From contig DATNLZ010000140.1 in assembly GCA_035602605.1 (NCBI GenBank), positions 22,089 through 86,088 of the forward strand: 64,000 bases of DNA. The letters run 5' to 3'. The stretch's first letter is position 1. Each line of letters begins with the position of its first letter. This DNA comes from DASQHY01 sp035602605. GTDB taxonomy: Bacteria; Acidobacteriota; Terriglobia; Acidiferrales; UBA7541. Below, in pieces: positions 24,979 to 34,503 of this stretch. The notes under the pieces are model-generated. The model saw nothing but the letters and a program-made list of their open reading frames with translations, did not search any database and had not been told where the DNA came from. The translations under genes were made by a program, and so were the position numbers.

Positions 24979-25007
24979 TTGACACTTCTTCGCAGCCCCC
25001 CTACAAT
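24979..25007 (+). promoter_or_regulatory. near-perfect sigma70 promoter of tRNA-Phe
   Basis: TTGACA (24979-24984), exactly 17 bases, TACAAT (25002-25007). Transcription would start near 25014, ten bases before the tRNA. Hexamers match 6/6 and 5/6. Confidence 0.8.
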
Positions 25008-25023
25008 CTCTAATTCCTCTCGT

Positions 25024-25098
25024 GCCGGGGTAGCTCATTGGTAGAGCGCAGCCCTGAAAAGGCTGGCGTAGTGAGTTCAATTCTCCCCCCCGGCACCA
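25024..25098 (+). tRNA. tRNA-Phe (anticodon GAA)
   Basis: Folds as a cloverleaf: acceptor GCCGGGG/CCCCGGC (7 bp), D stem GCTC/GAGC, anticodon stem CAGCC/GGCTG with loop CTGAAAA (anticodon GAA, 25057-25059), T stem GTGAG/CTCCC with one mismatch and T loop TTCAATT. The discriminator base is A and CCA is genomically encoded (25096-25098). It decodes UUU/UUC phenylalanine codons. Confidence 0.95.
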
Positions 25099-25310
25099 TC
25101 CGTTCGCGCCATCGCTTCATCCCCAAACAAATCTACTTTGCCGTGAGCAAGATATGTTGTTTTGCCGGCCTGTGTGACAGGCTCGAGCGTGAACGCACCG
25201 AAGTGTTTAGCGAGGGCAGCCCGAGCTTGGTCAACGCTCTCTGGATGCGCGATTAGGTTGCGGATGTTTGTGATACGCGATACAGCGAAGGTTCGCAACT
25301 CGTCCAGAGT
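25077..25310 (-). pseudogene. C-terminal remnant of a large serine recombinase, running into tRNA-Phe
   Basis: An open frame on the minus strand (25430-25077) whose last ~78 residues resemble the C terminus of large serine recombinases: LDELRTFAVSRITNIRNL, then ARAALAKHFGAFTLEPV, TYLAHGKVDLFGDE and a read-out tail. In the family this zone reads roughly RARAxLxKHVxxIxLxP...YxAxGxWDLLG. There is no catalytic resolvase domain. The frame stops at 25077, inside the 3' half of tRNA-Phe, so the remnant overlaps the tRNA by 22 bases in opposite orientation. Likely a scar of an element integrated at this tRNA. The upstream part of the frame (25311-25430) is not recognisable. Confidence 0.55.
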
Positions 25311-25889
25311 CGAGCGTAATGACGTGTTCGACGATTTTGCGTTCGGGATCAATCCGGAGAACCCCATCTGGCTGTGGTACTGGCTATATGGCGACAACCA
25401 GGTGTTGTACCTCGAACCGGTGACTGACAACTGAGCGCCGGTTCGGCAGCGCGTCTGACGGCCGGCATTCTGACGCCGGTGTGCTACAGATGGATCGCGG
25501 TGCAGGGAAGGTCCCGAAATTCATGTCCGGCAAGCCTTCCCGCAAACAGGGCGCAAGGCGTATGGCTTTTTGTGCAGACGATGCGAGCGGGCCTTACCGG
25601 TCCGTCAACCGATTTTGGAAACGTGATCACGTTCGCGCAAGCGGAGAGAAATGCGGAATCAGGCTTTCGTTGGCACCGCCGTCGGGACTTGGTCTTAAAG
25701 AAGTCCGGAGTATAGGCTACGGGATAGCAAGAATCGGTAGCCCATTCCGGCAACTATCCCGAAAGTTAGAGCAACACCAGGACGCTGGGTGCTAGTCTCC
25801 CCACTGGCACTGTCCCGCGCTTCACCGCTGCGCTTGTTTATTACGGAAAATCTGCCGATGAGGATGGATCAAAGCTTTGCGGCTGACTT
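25311..25889. other. gene-free region after recombinase remnant
   Basis: About 580 bases with only short frames. A + strand frame ending at 25434 has a tail NPENPIWLWYWLYGDN, aromatic and odd, but without family or ribosome site. The rest (25440-25889) shows no recognisable gene. Probably decayed mobile DNA. Confidence 0.35.
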
Positions 25890-27200
25890 TTAATTGTCCG
25901 ACACACCAGGATCCGAGATTTCACCACCTGGGGCTTCGATAGTCTGCACATTCTCCTGGATTACAAACGGCGGCCCGCTTCGCGGCTGAATCTCAACGTT
26001 ACGGAGAGTAATCGCGACATTGCGCAGCCACATTCCGGTTGGAACGGAGGAAATTGTGATGCCGGTAAGCGTGATGTCATGCATCGGAAGCTCAGGCACA
26101 GCGATGATCTTGCCGGCGGGATTTGTGGTACCGGTTGAGACTACATTTTCCATGGTGATGTGGTGATAGTTTGGGGTTGTGGCTGTGACTTCCTGGCCTG
26201 CATCAGTGAACGCCGGAGGAATCGTATTGTCAGGGTAGTAGCCCGACAAGAAGATGCCGTTTTTTACGTTCTCCATAGTAATGTCCTTGTAACTTACGAA
26301 CGCCACTTCTCCACCTACGGCGCGGTTGGACTTTATCCGGATACCGGCAACCGTGTCGCGAAACGTGCAGCGCTGGACAGATATCCTGCGTACGCCCCCA
26401 AGAGTTTCAGAACCAATCGACATTCCGTGACCGTGCAAAAACGTGCAATCCGTGATGGTGATATCGGCGCTTGATTCGCCGAAATGATCCGGATCAATAT
26501 GCCCGGCCTTGATAGCGATGTTGTCGTCTCCTACATCGATCGTGCAATTCGAAACACTCACGTTGCGTGAGTCCGATGGGTCGATCCCGTCCGTATTTGG
26601 CGAGTCCGCAGGCGCGACGATGTATATATTTCTTATTACGATATCCTGGCTGCGGGAGGGAACCAGATGAAAGCTGGGAGAGTTGGTCAGAGTTATTCCC
26701 TCGACCAGTATGCGTTGACTCCGATAGAAGGTTACCAGGCGCGGCCTATCCGCAAGGTGATTTTGCCACCACCATGCGCCAGCTCCATCGATCGTACCGC
26801 TTCCGGTAATCGTCACATCAGTTTCGCCGGCACCGGTATTTACCAAAGAGAGGATCGACCTGCCGATATCGGGCATACCAGGCTGCCGCTGATAATCCTC
26901 CGGGTTCTGGCTAGCGAGCAATGTAGCATCAGGAGCGAGTTGAAGCGTGATGTTAGTCTTCAGAAAGATCGGCCCGCTGAGAAACGTTCCGGAATAAAGA
27001 TAAACGGTCCTGCTACGTGCTGCCGCGCAACTATCAATCGCCGCCTGAATCGCCAGTTGATCGTTGGTCTGCCCATCGGCCGCGGCACCGAAGTCTCGCG
27101 GATCGCAGGCCGCATCCGGGACCTGAGCACCCAACGATACAATAGCGCCAGAAATTAAAATGGCCAATGCAGCGAACGCGACTCCTGCTTTGCGAAGCAT
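25890..27200 (-). CDS. secreted glycoside hydrolase family 28 (polygalacturonase-like)
   Basis: A 436-residue exported right-handed beta-helix enzyme of GH28, which hydrolyses alpha-1,4-galacturonan or related pectic chains. All core motifs are present: NTDGID, GDDNIAIK, GHGMSIGSE and RIKS, giving the three catalytic Asp and the substrate His and Lys. The signal peptide is MLRKAGVAFAALAILISGAIVSLGA. ATG 27200 is preferred over the longer open frame (27248) because GGAGGAAG precedes it and the signal peptide begins there. It is followed upstream by an esterase gene on the same strand (88-base gap), suggesting joint expression for plant polymer breakdown. Confidence 0.93.
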   Translation of the reverse strand: MLRKAGVAFAALAILISGAIVSLGAQVPDAACDPRDFGAAADGQTNDQLAIQAAIDSCAAARSRTVYLYSGTFLSGPIFLKTNITLQLAPDATLLASQNPEDYQRQPGMPDIGRSILSLVNTGAGETDVTITGSGTIDGAGAWWWQNHLADRPRLVTFYRSQRILVEGITLTNSPSFHLVPSRSQDIVIRNIYIVAPADSPNTDGIDPSDSRNVSVSNCTIDVGDDNIAIKAGHIDPDHFGESSADITITDCTFLHGHGMSIGSETLGGVRRISVQRCTFRDTVAGIRIKSNRAVGGEVAFVSYKDITMENVKNGIFLSGYYPDNTIPPAFTDAGQEVTATTPNYHHITMENVVSTGTTNPAGKIIAVPELPMHDITLTGITISSVPTGMWLRNVAITLRNVEIQPRSGPPFVIQENVQTIEAPGGEISDPGVSDN

Positions 27201-27288
27201 ATCTTCCTCCAATTCCGGGTCGTTGGGTACCATAGGATGGTACGCCATTTCATTTTAGTTTGTGTTTGCGCCGAGACCGGAGCAGGTT

Positions 27289-28119
27289 TTATTCGGTGCG
27301 ACCCAACGTTCTTGCGAGCCATGCCACCATCTTTTCTTTGTAATTCGGATCGAGTCGCTCCCACTCCGATATATTGTGCGACGCGCTTTCGATTGTGATC
27401 AGTTCGCACGAAACGCCAGCGGACTTCAAACGCGCCTGAAAGTTTTGCGATTGGGCGTAAGGGACGCTCTTATCGGCGGTGCCGTGGATGAGCAGCACAG
27501 GCGGCAGGTTTGGTTTGACGTAATTGATTGGTGAAGCATCGTGCAAGATCTTGCGTGTTTCGTCATCGAAGACTTGCCGATCGAACAAGTGCTTCATCGA
27601 GGTGCTGAGTTCACCTCTGCGTTCCGCGTCAGCCAGCAAATCCGTTGGAGCGGCGAGTCCGACCACGGCTGCCACAGACGTTCCAGGCGCTGCGCGAACA
27701 GCCGCAAAGGTGGCTAAGTGGCCTCCCGCGGAGTATCCAATAAGCGCAATGCGCTGCGGATCGCCCCTGAACCGTGCTGCATTAGCGCTGATCCACCGAA
27801 TTGCCTGTTGTACGTCCTCGCTTGACGCCGGATAGCGATGCTGCGGGGCCAAACGATAATTGATGGAAAACCACGAAAAGTGTGCTCGTGTGAGCGGCTC
27901 GAAGAGGCCGGTAATACCGTGCTGCTTGTCTCCGCTGTCCCAGCCTCCGCCGTGAATGATAATCGCGATAGGGAAAGGTCCTGGACCTTCGGGAACGCTG
28001 GCATCGAGCAATAACCGAACGCCGCCCGTCTTGCCGTACTCGATGTCGGTCTGAAGTCGACTCTGGGTGGTGCCAAACAGCGCAGCGAGGGATAAAACCA
28101 GGAGTGGCAGAGTGTTCAT
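27289..28119 (-). CDS. secreted carbohydrate-esterase-like alpha/beta hydrolase
   Basis: A 276-residue alpha/beta hydrolase of the BD-FAE/acetyl-esterase group with a signal peptide (residues 1-19). The oxyanion motif is IIHGGGWDSGDKQ, the nucleophile elbow GYSAGGH, the late Asp in HGTADKSVPY and the His in SASHNISEW. It may remove acetyl or feruloyl groups from plant polysaccharide. AAGGAAG precedes ATG 28119. It is transcribed first, ahead of the GH28 gene, which supports the pectin link. Divergent from the large secreted protein at 28370. Confidence 0.85.
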   Translation of the reverse strand: MNTLPLLVLSLAALFGTTQSRLQTDIEYGKTGGVRLLLDASVPEGPGPFPIAIIIHGGGWDSGDKQHGITGLFEPLTRAHFSWFSINYRLAPQHRYPASSEDVQQAIRWISANAARFRGDPQRIALIGYSAGGHLATFAAVRAAPGTSVAAVVGLAAPTDLLADAERRGELSTSMKHLFDRQVFDDETRKILHDASPINYVKPNLPPVLLIHGTADKSVPYAQSQNFQARLKSAGVSCELITIESASHNISEWERLDPNYKEKMVAWLARTLGRTE

Positions 28120-28369
28120 GGATGCTTCCTTTGCACCACTGGTCGGAAGTCACTATCGGGCGGTGTATTGCCAAGAGTACGATTCGAATCGCACCCGTGC
28201 TTCCCGCAATCGAGCGCGCTAGTTTGTCGAACAAATCCAGCATCGTCAAGATATATACTCAGCAGTTGTGGGCGATTGCACGGCGATCGTGTGGGCATGT
28301 GCGCCCTCCTCGGGGTACAGACCGCTCACGCCCCCCGCGGTCAATAGGAACTATAAGGAGGCAATCGTT

Positions 28370-30595
28370 GTGAGGACACTCGGGATCATCCTAGGGATGC
28401 TGTGCACGGCGTTGGGATGCCGCGCTGCCATCGCCAAACCGTGCGATTTCAGTGAATATAACGCTACCGAAAATCTCAAAGCAGAAATGAGCGGAGACGT
28501 TCTCCAAGTGACCTGGCGCGGCGATGGCAATCAGCAGCTGCGCGCATCGTTTGCGATTCGCGATGGCCAACCGCTAGTGCAAGAACTGGCTGCGCGCAAA
28601 GGGCAGGGCCATTGGATCGTGCTGGGTCGTACCTTAATTCCTGAGTTTGAAGTGACCTCCGGTGTGCGGCGCATGTCTGAGCAGCAGGCCAGTCCTTTGC
28701 GGGCGCTGAATATTGCCATTACGCCCGAAGTCATCGAGCGAGAAAAGTGGAACGCGTTCTGGGATGCCCCGCTGATGATTCCTGGAAGCGGGAGTCTGCG
28801 CTTGCCTCGAAAAGCAGAAGAGATACGGAGGGTGTGGGCTGCTTTTCATTCCGACGGCTGTCAAATAAAAACCGACGGGGCGCGTTTGGAGGTGACATTC
28901 CCGGGCCTCAGTATGGGTATTTTTTCTGGGCAATTGCGCTTCACGGTCTATCGAGGTACCAACCTCCTGCGGCAGGAGGCCATCGCCAAGACCGAAGAAC
29001 AATCGGTCGCGTACAAATATCTCGCGGGGCTCAAAGGCTTCGTGGCGAGCGATGAGACGAGAATCGTGTGGCGCGACCCGACCCGGGCATGGCAGGAATA
29101 TCATTTTGGCGGTGATGCGAACCAGGAGTCGGTCGCCCTAAAAGCGCGCAACCGGCTGGCGATCATTGAAACTGGACGGGGTTCGCTGGCTTTCTTTCCA
29201 CCCTCCCACAAATTTTTCTTCGCGCGCGAAATAGAAACAAATCTCGGATACGTTTACTACCGCAAGATGAGTGACGGCACGTTCGCTGTGGGAGTCCGCC
29301 AGGCTGATCGCGAAGAGCCCTATAAGGCGTATGGCGTCTCCGACGAGGTGTGGGAGCGGCGTGCGCACGAGGCGCGCCACCAGATCGACAACTTCGCTCT
29401 CTACAACGCCCCGCCGGGAACCTGGCAGCACATGCCGGTCTACTATTATTTGAACGCCGGAGACAGCCACGCTACGCAGGAAGCCGTGCTGGCCTTCACC
29501 CACGAAGACCGCTACAAACCGATACCCGGGTATAAAGTCATGGTGAGCCACTTCCACATGCATTTCAATGAACAGCTCTCCGACGCCGGAACGCTTGATC
29601 TTCGCCCCTCCTGGATTGATGTTTTCCGTGGACTGGGAATCAATGTCGTGAATCTCGCCGATTTTCACTCGGATTCGCATCCAAAGGATCCCGGCCCCAT
29701 TCGTTTCAAAGAACAGAAACTTTATTTTGACGGTTGCCGCCGTTTTTCTGATCGCGACTTTCTGTTGATCCCCGGTGAGGAGCCCGACAACACGCTCGGA
29801 GGACACTACATCTCGATCACGCCCCGTCCGGTCTTTTGGTCGATGACACGGAAGGAAGGGCAGGAGTTCATGGAAAGCGACCCACAATACGGCAAGGTTT
29901 ATCACATCGGTTCCGCCGCAGAAGAATTGGATATGCTTCGGCGCGAGGATGGACTGATGTGGCAGGCTCATCCCCGAACCAAAGGTTCAACCGCATACCC
30001 AGACACCGTCCGCCACCAGGAGCATTTCCTCAGCGACCGCTTTTTGGGTGCATCCTATCAATCCCTTCCCGTGGACCAGTCTGAAAAGCGGCTGTGTGAA
30101 AAACGCTGCCTAGATCTGCTGGATGAAATGAATAACTGGACGGATCCGAAGTACCTCATTGCCGAGGGCGACACTTACATGAAATATCCGGACGATGAAA
30201 CCTTCCCGCAATTGATCGTCAATTACGTGAAGCTCGACCACGTCCCCAAGTTCGATGAGGACTGGAGTCCGCTGCTGCGGTCAATGCGCGCCGGAGATTT
30301 TTTTGTTTCGAGCGGCGAGGTGCTTTTCCGCAGTTGGGGTATTTTAGGCAATGGACCACACCGCACCTATGCGGCGGAAGTGGAGTGGACTTTCCCGCTG
30401 GAATTCGCTGAGTTGATATGGGGTGATGGCGCCACCGTACACAGGCAGATTTTGCCAGCTACGGATCTGCCGGCGCTCGGTACAAAGAAATTTAGTGTGC
30501 CATTCGATGCGGCCGGCAAGAAATGGGTTCGCTTTGCGGTGTGGGATTCCGCCGGCAACGGGGCTTCTACGCAGCCGGTTCACTTAGCGAGGTAG
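28370..30595 (+). CDS. large secreted protein of unknown function, PHP-like C-terminal half
   Basis: A 741-residue exported protein I cannot name. GTG 28370 is chosen: AAGGAGG lies 8 bases upstream and the signal peptide (VRTLGIILGMLCTALGCRAAIA) begins there, although the frame is open from 28268. The first ~380 residues are beta-rich. The second half carries metal-site-like motifs, HFHMHFNEQLSD, NLADFHSDSHP and LIPGEEP, in the order seen in PHP-type phosphoesterases, and later WQAHPRTKG. It may be a metal-dependent hydrolase. It is divergent from the esterase/GH28 pair, which suggests a role in polymer use. Confidence 0.7.
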   Translation: MRTLGIILGMLCTALGCRAAIAKPCDFSEYNATENLKAEMSGDVLQVTWRGDGNQQLRASFAIRDGQPLVQELAARKGQGHWIVLGRTLIPEFEVTSGVRRMSEQQASPLRALNIAITPEVIEREKWNAFWDAPLMIPGSGSLRLPRKAEEIRRVWAAFHSDGCQIKTDGARLEVTFPGLSMGIFSGQLRFTVYRGTNLLRQEAIAKTEEQSVAYKYLAGLKGFVASDETRIVWRDPTRAWQEYHFGGDANQESVALKARNRLAIIETGRGSLAFFPPSHKFFFAREIETNLGYVYYRKMSDGTFAVGVRQADREEPYKAYGVSDEVWERRAHEARHQIDNFALYNAPPGTWQHMPVYYYLNAGDSHATQEAVLAFTHEDRYKPIPGYKVMVSHFHMHFNEQLSDAGTLDLRPSWIDVFRGLGINVVNLADFHSDSHPKDPGPIRFKEQKLYFDGCRRFSDRDFLLIPGEEPDNTLGGHYISITPRPVFWSMTRKEGQEFMESDPQYGKVYHIGSAAEELDMLRREDGLMWQAHPRTKGSTAYPDTVRHQEHFLSDRFLGASYQSLPVDQSEKRLCEKRCLDLLDEMNNWTDPKYLIAEGDTYMKYPDDETFPQLIVNYVKLDHVPKFDEDWSPLLRSMRAGDFFVSSGEVLFRSWGILGNGPHRTYAAEVEWTFPLEFAELIWGDGATVHRQILPATDLPALGTKKFSVPFDAAGKKWVRFAVWDSAGNGASTQPVHLAR

Positions 30596-30681
30596 CGCTG
30601 GTCTTGCTGGACGCGGCCCCCGATGCGTTCTGCGGTGACTTTTCAAGGCGCGCCAGTCCCGAGAGTCGCGAGGCCCGAGAT

Positions 30682-33033
30682 TTAACCGAGTCGATCGTCG
30701 AACTCCTTCATCCACCCTTCCTTCTTCAAAACTTCGCGCGGCTTGGTGCCGTCGGGCGGGCCCACGATGCCATCCTTCTCCATGATGTCAATCAATCGGG
30801 CGGCACGCCCATAGCCGACGCGCAACCGGCGTTGCAGAGTCGAAGTAGAAGCACGCCCCATTTCGCAGACGACGCGAACTGCCTGCTGATAAAGCTCGTC
30901 GTCAACCTCTTCAGTGGCCCCGGCGTCCTGCTCTTCGCCAGCTGACGCTTCTTCCTTCGGAGCTTCGAGCAATTGCTCGTTGTATTTGGCTTTGGCCTGT
31001 GCGCGCCAAAAGTCGCAGACCGCGCCGACTTCGGTCTCGGTGACGAGCGGACCATGAATGCGGTGCAGCCGCGCCGAGCCGGCAGGAAGATACAGCATGT
31101 CGCCACGTCCGAGAAGCGATTCCGATCCGTTGGCATCGAGAATGGTCCGGGAATCCACTTTGCTGGCCACGCGAAACGAAACACGCGCGGGGAAATTGGC
31201 CTTGATGAGCCCAGTGATCACGTCAACTGAAGGTCGCTGTGTCGCCAGTAAAAGATGGATACCTACCGCGCGGGCCATTTGCGCGAGCCGGGTGATCGCC
31301 TCCTCGACGTTATTCGTGTCTACCATCATCAGGTCTGCGAGCTCATCAATCACGATGACGATATAGGGCAGTGGTTTGTGCTCAGTTTCCTCAATGTTGT
31401 CGAAAAGCGAGAGCGACTGGCCCCTCTGGAAGGTACGATTGTACTGCTCAATATTGCGCACGCCGCGCTGGGCCAGAAGCTTTAGGCGCTTTTCCATCTC
31501 GCGAGTTGCGTTGCGGAGCACGTTCGATGCGACCTTTGGATTTGTGACGACCGGGGCGAGAAGGTGCGGAATGTCTTCGTAGAGATTCAGCTCCAGCTGC
31601 TTGGGATCCACGAGCACGAGCTTCAGCTCATCAGGTGTGGCCTTATACAGCATCGAGATGAGCATTGCATTGATGAACACGCTCTTGCCGGTGCCCGTGG
31701 AGCCGGCGATCAAAAGATGGGGCATCTGCGTGAGGTCGCTGATGCGAATCCTCCCGATCAAGTCTTTACCCATCGCGAGTGTCAGCTTGCTTGGAGAGTT
31801 CACGAACTCAGGCGACTCGATATTTTCTCGGAGGGCGATAGTTTGGCGGTGATGATTGGGGACCTCAATGCCTACGGTCGATTTGCCCGGAATCCGCTCG
31901 ATCAAAATAGACTCGGCGCGCAACGCGAGGCACAGGTCCTCGGCGAGGCTGGTGATACGAGAGTATTTGATACCCGCCTCAGGTTTGAATTCGAACGTGG
32001 TCACTACCGGTCCGGGATTAATTTGTGTAACTTGGCCTTCCACACCGAATTCTTTGGTCTTGGCTTCAATCGCGCGAGCGCATTCCTTCAAATCATCTTC
32101 CTGGATTCTTTCGCTGCGTTCTGGCATGCGCAGCAGGCTCGGGGAAGGCAATCGATAGCTGGTAACGCCCTTGACGATCTTCGGCTCGCGCCCTGATTTG
32201 GACACGGTTGCGGACGCTTCCGGATGCATGACCAGGACGGGTGCGGGCTGAGCTTCGTCGCGCTCATCATCGCCTTCATCCCTTTCATCTGCATCCTCGG
32301 CTAAAGTTTTCTTGGGCTGCTCCTTCAATCCCACGGTCTGGAGTGGTGCGGGTGGCCGACCGGCGATCTTGGTGGCCTCGATCCGCTTTCTCATGCGTTG
32401 CTGGAGGCGTTCTTCTCGGTACGCCTTCCAACGTGCTTGAGCCTTCTGCCAAATTCCCAACCTATCGAGCGCGCCTACTGGCCCACCTGGACTGCGCAGC
32501 CATGCGTGAGCTCCGCTGAAAGAGAATTGCGTCGTCAGAAATACCGCGGTTAGGAAAAGCGCAAATGTGACGACGTTAGCGCCCAACGCATTAAAGCCTG
32601 CCGTCAATCCGGAAGAGCAGAGCCCGCCAAGCAAACCGCCAGGGGGAAGGGAGCCGCGCACATCAGGAAAATGCCAGAGCACCAGAAGGGAGGGCAGGGA
32701 AAGCAGCAGCAGGCCATAGCCAATCAGCTTCGCTACAGGCGAGTCCAGCGGTTGGCTGCGAAACCACCGCTTGCCGAACAACAGCAACCCCACAGGCAAC
32801 AGAAACGCCGCATAGCCAAAGCCCTGGAACAGAATGTCGGCCAAGTATGCGCCGAAAGGACCGATCCAGTTGTTTATTGCGTGTACCGCCGGAGCAGGCG
32901 CCGACACGTTAAATGATGGATCGCGCGGGCTGTACGAAAAAAGGCTCAGCGCAATCAGCACCGCGCAAGTAATCGCCAAAAATCCAATCAATTCATTGAG
33001 ACGACGGTTTTCTGTCGGGGTCAGCAAGCGCAC
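30682..33033 (-). CDS. ftsK: DNA translocase FtsK/SpoIIIE
   Basis: A 783-residue hexameric ATPase that pumps chromosome ends through the division septum and helps dimer resolution. The N terminus has about four membrane helices (residues ~15-190), then a charged Pro/Glu linker (~215-290), the alpha/beta motor with Walker A GSTGTGKS (K450) and Walker B IVIVIDELADLM, and a C-terminal winged-helix gamma domain (VVCEMGRASTSTLQRRLRVGYGRAARLID) that reads KOPS sites. The start is GTG 33033 with GAGGAG upstream. Last gene of the long minus-strand run. Confidence 0.95.
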   Translation of the reverse strand: MRLLTPTENRRLNELIGFLAITCAVLIALSLFSYSPRDPSFNVSAPAPAVHAINNWIGPFGAYLADILFQGFGYAAFLLPVGLLLFGKRWFRSQPLDSPVAKLIGYGLLLLSLPSLLVLWHFPDVRGSLPPGGLLGGLCSSGLTAGFNALGANVVTFALFLTAVFLTTQFSFSGAHAWLRSPGGPVGALDRLGIWQKAQARWKAYREERLQQRMRKRIEATKIAGRPPAPLQTVGLKEQPKKTLAEDADERDEGDDERDEAQPAPVLVMHPEASATVSKSGREPKIVKGVTSYRLPSPSLLRMPERSERIQEDDLKECARAIEAKTKEFGVEGQVTQINPGPVVTTFEFKPEAGIKYSRITSLAEDLCLALRAESILIERIPGKSTVGIEVPNHHRQTIALRENIESPEFVNSPSKLTLAMGKDLIGRIRISDLTQMPHLLIAGSTGTGKSVFINAMLISMLYKATPDELKLVLVDPKQLELNLYEDIPHLLAPVVTNPKVASNVLRNATREMEKRLKLLAQRGVRNIEQYNRTFQRGQSLSLFDNIEETEHKPLPYIVIVIDELADLMMVDTNNVEEAITRLAQMARAVGIHLLLATQRPSVDVITGLIKANFPARVSFRVASKVDSRTILDANGSESLLGRGDMLYLPAGSARLHRIHGPLVTETEVGAVCDFWRAQAKAKYNEQLLEAPKEEASAGEEQDAGATEEVDDELYQQAVRVVCEMGRASTSTLQRRLRVGYGRAARLIDIMEKDGIVGPPDGTKPREVLKKEGWMKEFDDRLG

Positions 33034-33092
33034 ACGTTTCTCCTCAGGAGCAAAAGGGCAAGGCCTGGCAGCACAAAAGGGTCGCGTGGGCG

Positions 33093-33944
33093 CTAGCGCG
33101 CGGAGCCCAATTGGAGGTACGCCAGAATCAAAACGATGATACCAAAGGCGATGCGATACACAATAAAAACCTTCAAGGTGCGTGTTTGCAAATAGCGCAA
33201 GAAGAAGGCGATCACCAGATACCCCACCACGGCCGAGACAGCGATGCTGACGAGCAAAGTAGAAAGCGGCAACTCGAGACCGCCGGCGCGGTGCTCTCGC
33301 ACGAGCTTGGGTAATTCAAAAAGAACGGCCGCGGCTATGATCGGAGCTGATAAGAGGAACGAAAACCGAGTGGCGGCCTCGCGAGTCATTCCGCGAAAAA
33401 GCCCCGCCGTAATCGTGATGCCGGAGCGAGAGACCCCCGGCCACAGAGCTACGGCCTGGGCTGTTCCGATGGAAAGCGCATCTCCCATATTTGAACTGTC
33501 GAGTTCGCGAGTGAGGCGCGGGCGTGTTTCAGCCCACCACATGAGTAGTCCCACGCCGACAAGCGACACCCCGATGATTGGCATGGTACGCAGATTATTT
33601 TCAATCCACCGATTAAAGAACAGACCGAGCAGGCCGGCCGGTATGGTTCCAATGACCATGTACCAGAACATCCGACGATTGTGCACAACTTCATCGGCGC
33701 CCGCGCGCGGCGGATAGTGCATACCCAAACCACAAAGGACAAACGTCAGCCAAGTTCGGAAAAAATAAAAGACTACAGCGAGAAGCGTTCCGGCGTGCAT
33801 GGCAACGTCAAATGCTTGGCCAGGATCAGGATCGGTCCAATGAAACAGCTTAGGGAGCACAATTAAATGCGCGGTGCTGCTGATGGGCAAGAATTCCGTC
33901 AAGCCTTGCACCACGGCGAGGACAATGGCATGCATGAGCGACAT
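33093..33944 (-). CDS. uppP: undecaprenyl-diphosphatase
   Basis: A 283-residue inner-membrane phosphatase that recycles undecaprenyl diphosphate to the monophosphate carrier for cell-wall synthesis; overexpression of homologues gives bacitracin resistance. Hallmarks are VVQGLTEFLPISSTAHL near the N terminus and VSRSGITITAGLFRGMTREAATRFSFLLSAP in the middle, with about eight hydrophobic helices. Start at ATG 33944 (or the ATG three codons later). It lies 6 bases after the acetyltransferase stop and 59 bases before ftsK, so these are probably co-transcribed. Confidence 0.95.
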   Translation of the reverse strand: MSLMHAIVLAVVQGLTEFLPISSTAHLIVLPKLFHWTDPDPGQAFDVAMHAGTLLAVVFYFFRTWLTFVLCGLGMHYPPRAGADEVVHNRRMFWYMVIGTIPAGLLGLFFNRWIENNLRTMPIIGVSLVGVGLLMWWAETRPRLTRELDSSNMGDALSIGTAQAVALWPGVSRSGITITAGLFRGMTREAATRFSFLLSAPIIAAAVLFELPKLVREHRAGGLELPLSTLLVSIAVSAVVGYLVIAFFLRYLQTRTLKVFIVYRIAFGIIVLILAYLQLGSAR

Positions 33945-33950
33945 CGGACG

Positions 33951-34412
33951 TCAGATCTCCTTGGTTGGCAGCAAAACTTTTTTCATCTCGTAGGCGTCCA
34001 AGCGCCCGAGATAGTAACGCTTCAAAACGCCCTCGACACGATAACCGTGCTTCTTCCAGAACGCAACGGCGGGCTCATTGTTGGTTGCGGTTTCAAGAAC
34101 AATGAAACGCACGGAGTGCTGCGCAAGATTCGTTTCGATTGCCTTCACCATCGCCGAACCTACGCCATTGCGACGCTCGCCTTCGATCACGTCAATGGTA
34201 ATGATGTGGGCGAGCGGGGGATGCTTCTCGGCAAGGATAAAGCCGGAACTTTCCCCGGCGATCTCGGCCACCAGGCATTCCGCTCCCGCCAGACCGAGGA
34301 ACCAACGCAGAGTTATCTTCGAATACGCGATCCCGCGTGGATAGCACGCTTGGTCAATCCTGTAGAGCGCCGCAAAGTCGCGAGGTTCGTAAGCGCGCAG
34401 CACCATCGTCAT
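33951..34412 (-). CDS. GNAT-family N-acetyltransferase (RimI-like)
   Basis: A 153-residue GNAT acetyltransferase. The acetyl-CoA site is the ERRNGVGSAMVKAIE loop-helix, followed by LETATNNEPAVAFWKKHGYRVEG, the RimI-type C-terminal pattern. It may acetylate the N terminus of ribosomal or other proteins, or a small amine. A polyamine substrate is conceivable, since aguBA lies upstream in the same run, but nothing in the sequence shows it. Coding distances: 91 bases after rnj, 6 bases before uppP. Confidence 0.85.
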   Translation of the reverse strand: MTMVLRAYEPRDFAALYRIDQACYPRGIAYSKITLRWFLGLAGAECLVAEIAGESSGFILAEKHPPLAHIITIDVIEGERRNGVGSAMVKAIETNLAQHSVRFIVLETATNNEPAVAFWKKHGYRVEGVLKRYYLGRLDAYEMKKVLLPTKEI

Positions 34413-34503
34413 CGAGTCATTTTACGCATTTTATCGGCTGTGCGTGCACAACTGGCGCATGCTCGTGCGATTTAGCGAGAACTGCGCCGTTCGGAGGGAA
34501 CAG

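Noticed and set aside
25162..25434. 90-residue + strand frame beside tRNA-Phe
   Set aside because: Opposite strand of the recombinase-like remnant; only its last residues look unusual and no start signal is seen.
29138..29971. 277-residue minus-strand frame in the large secreted protein
   Set aside because: Antisense shadow with no ribosome site; the + frame has export signal and motifs.
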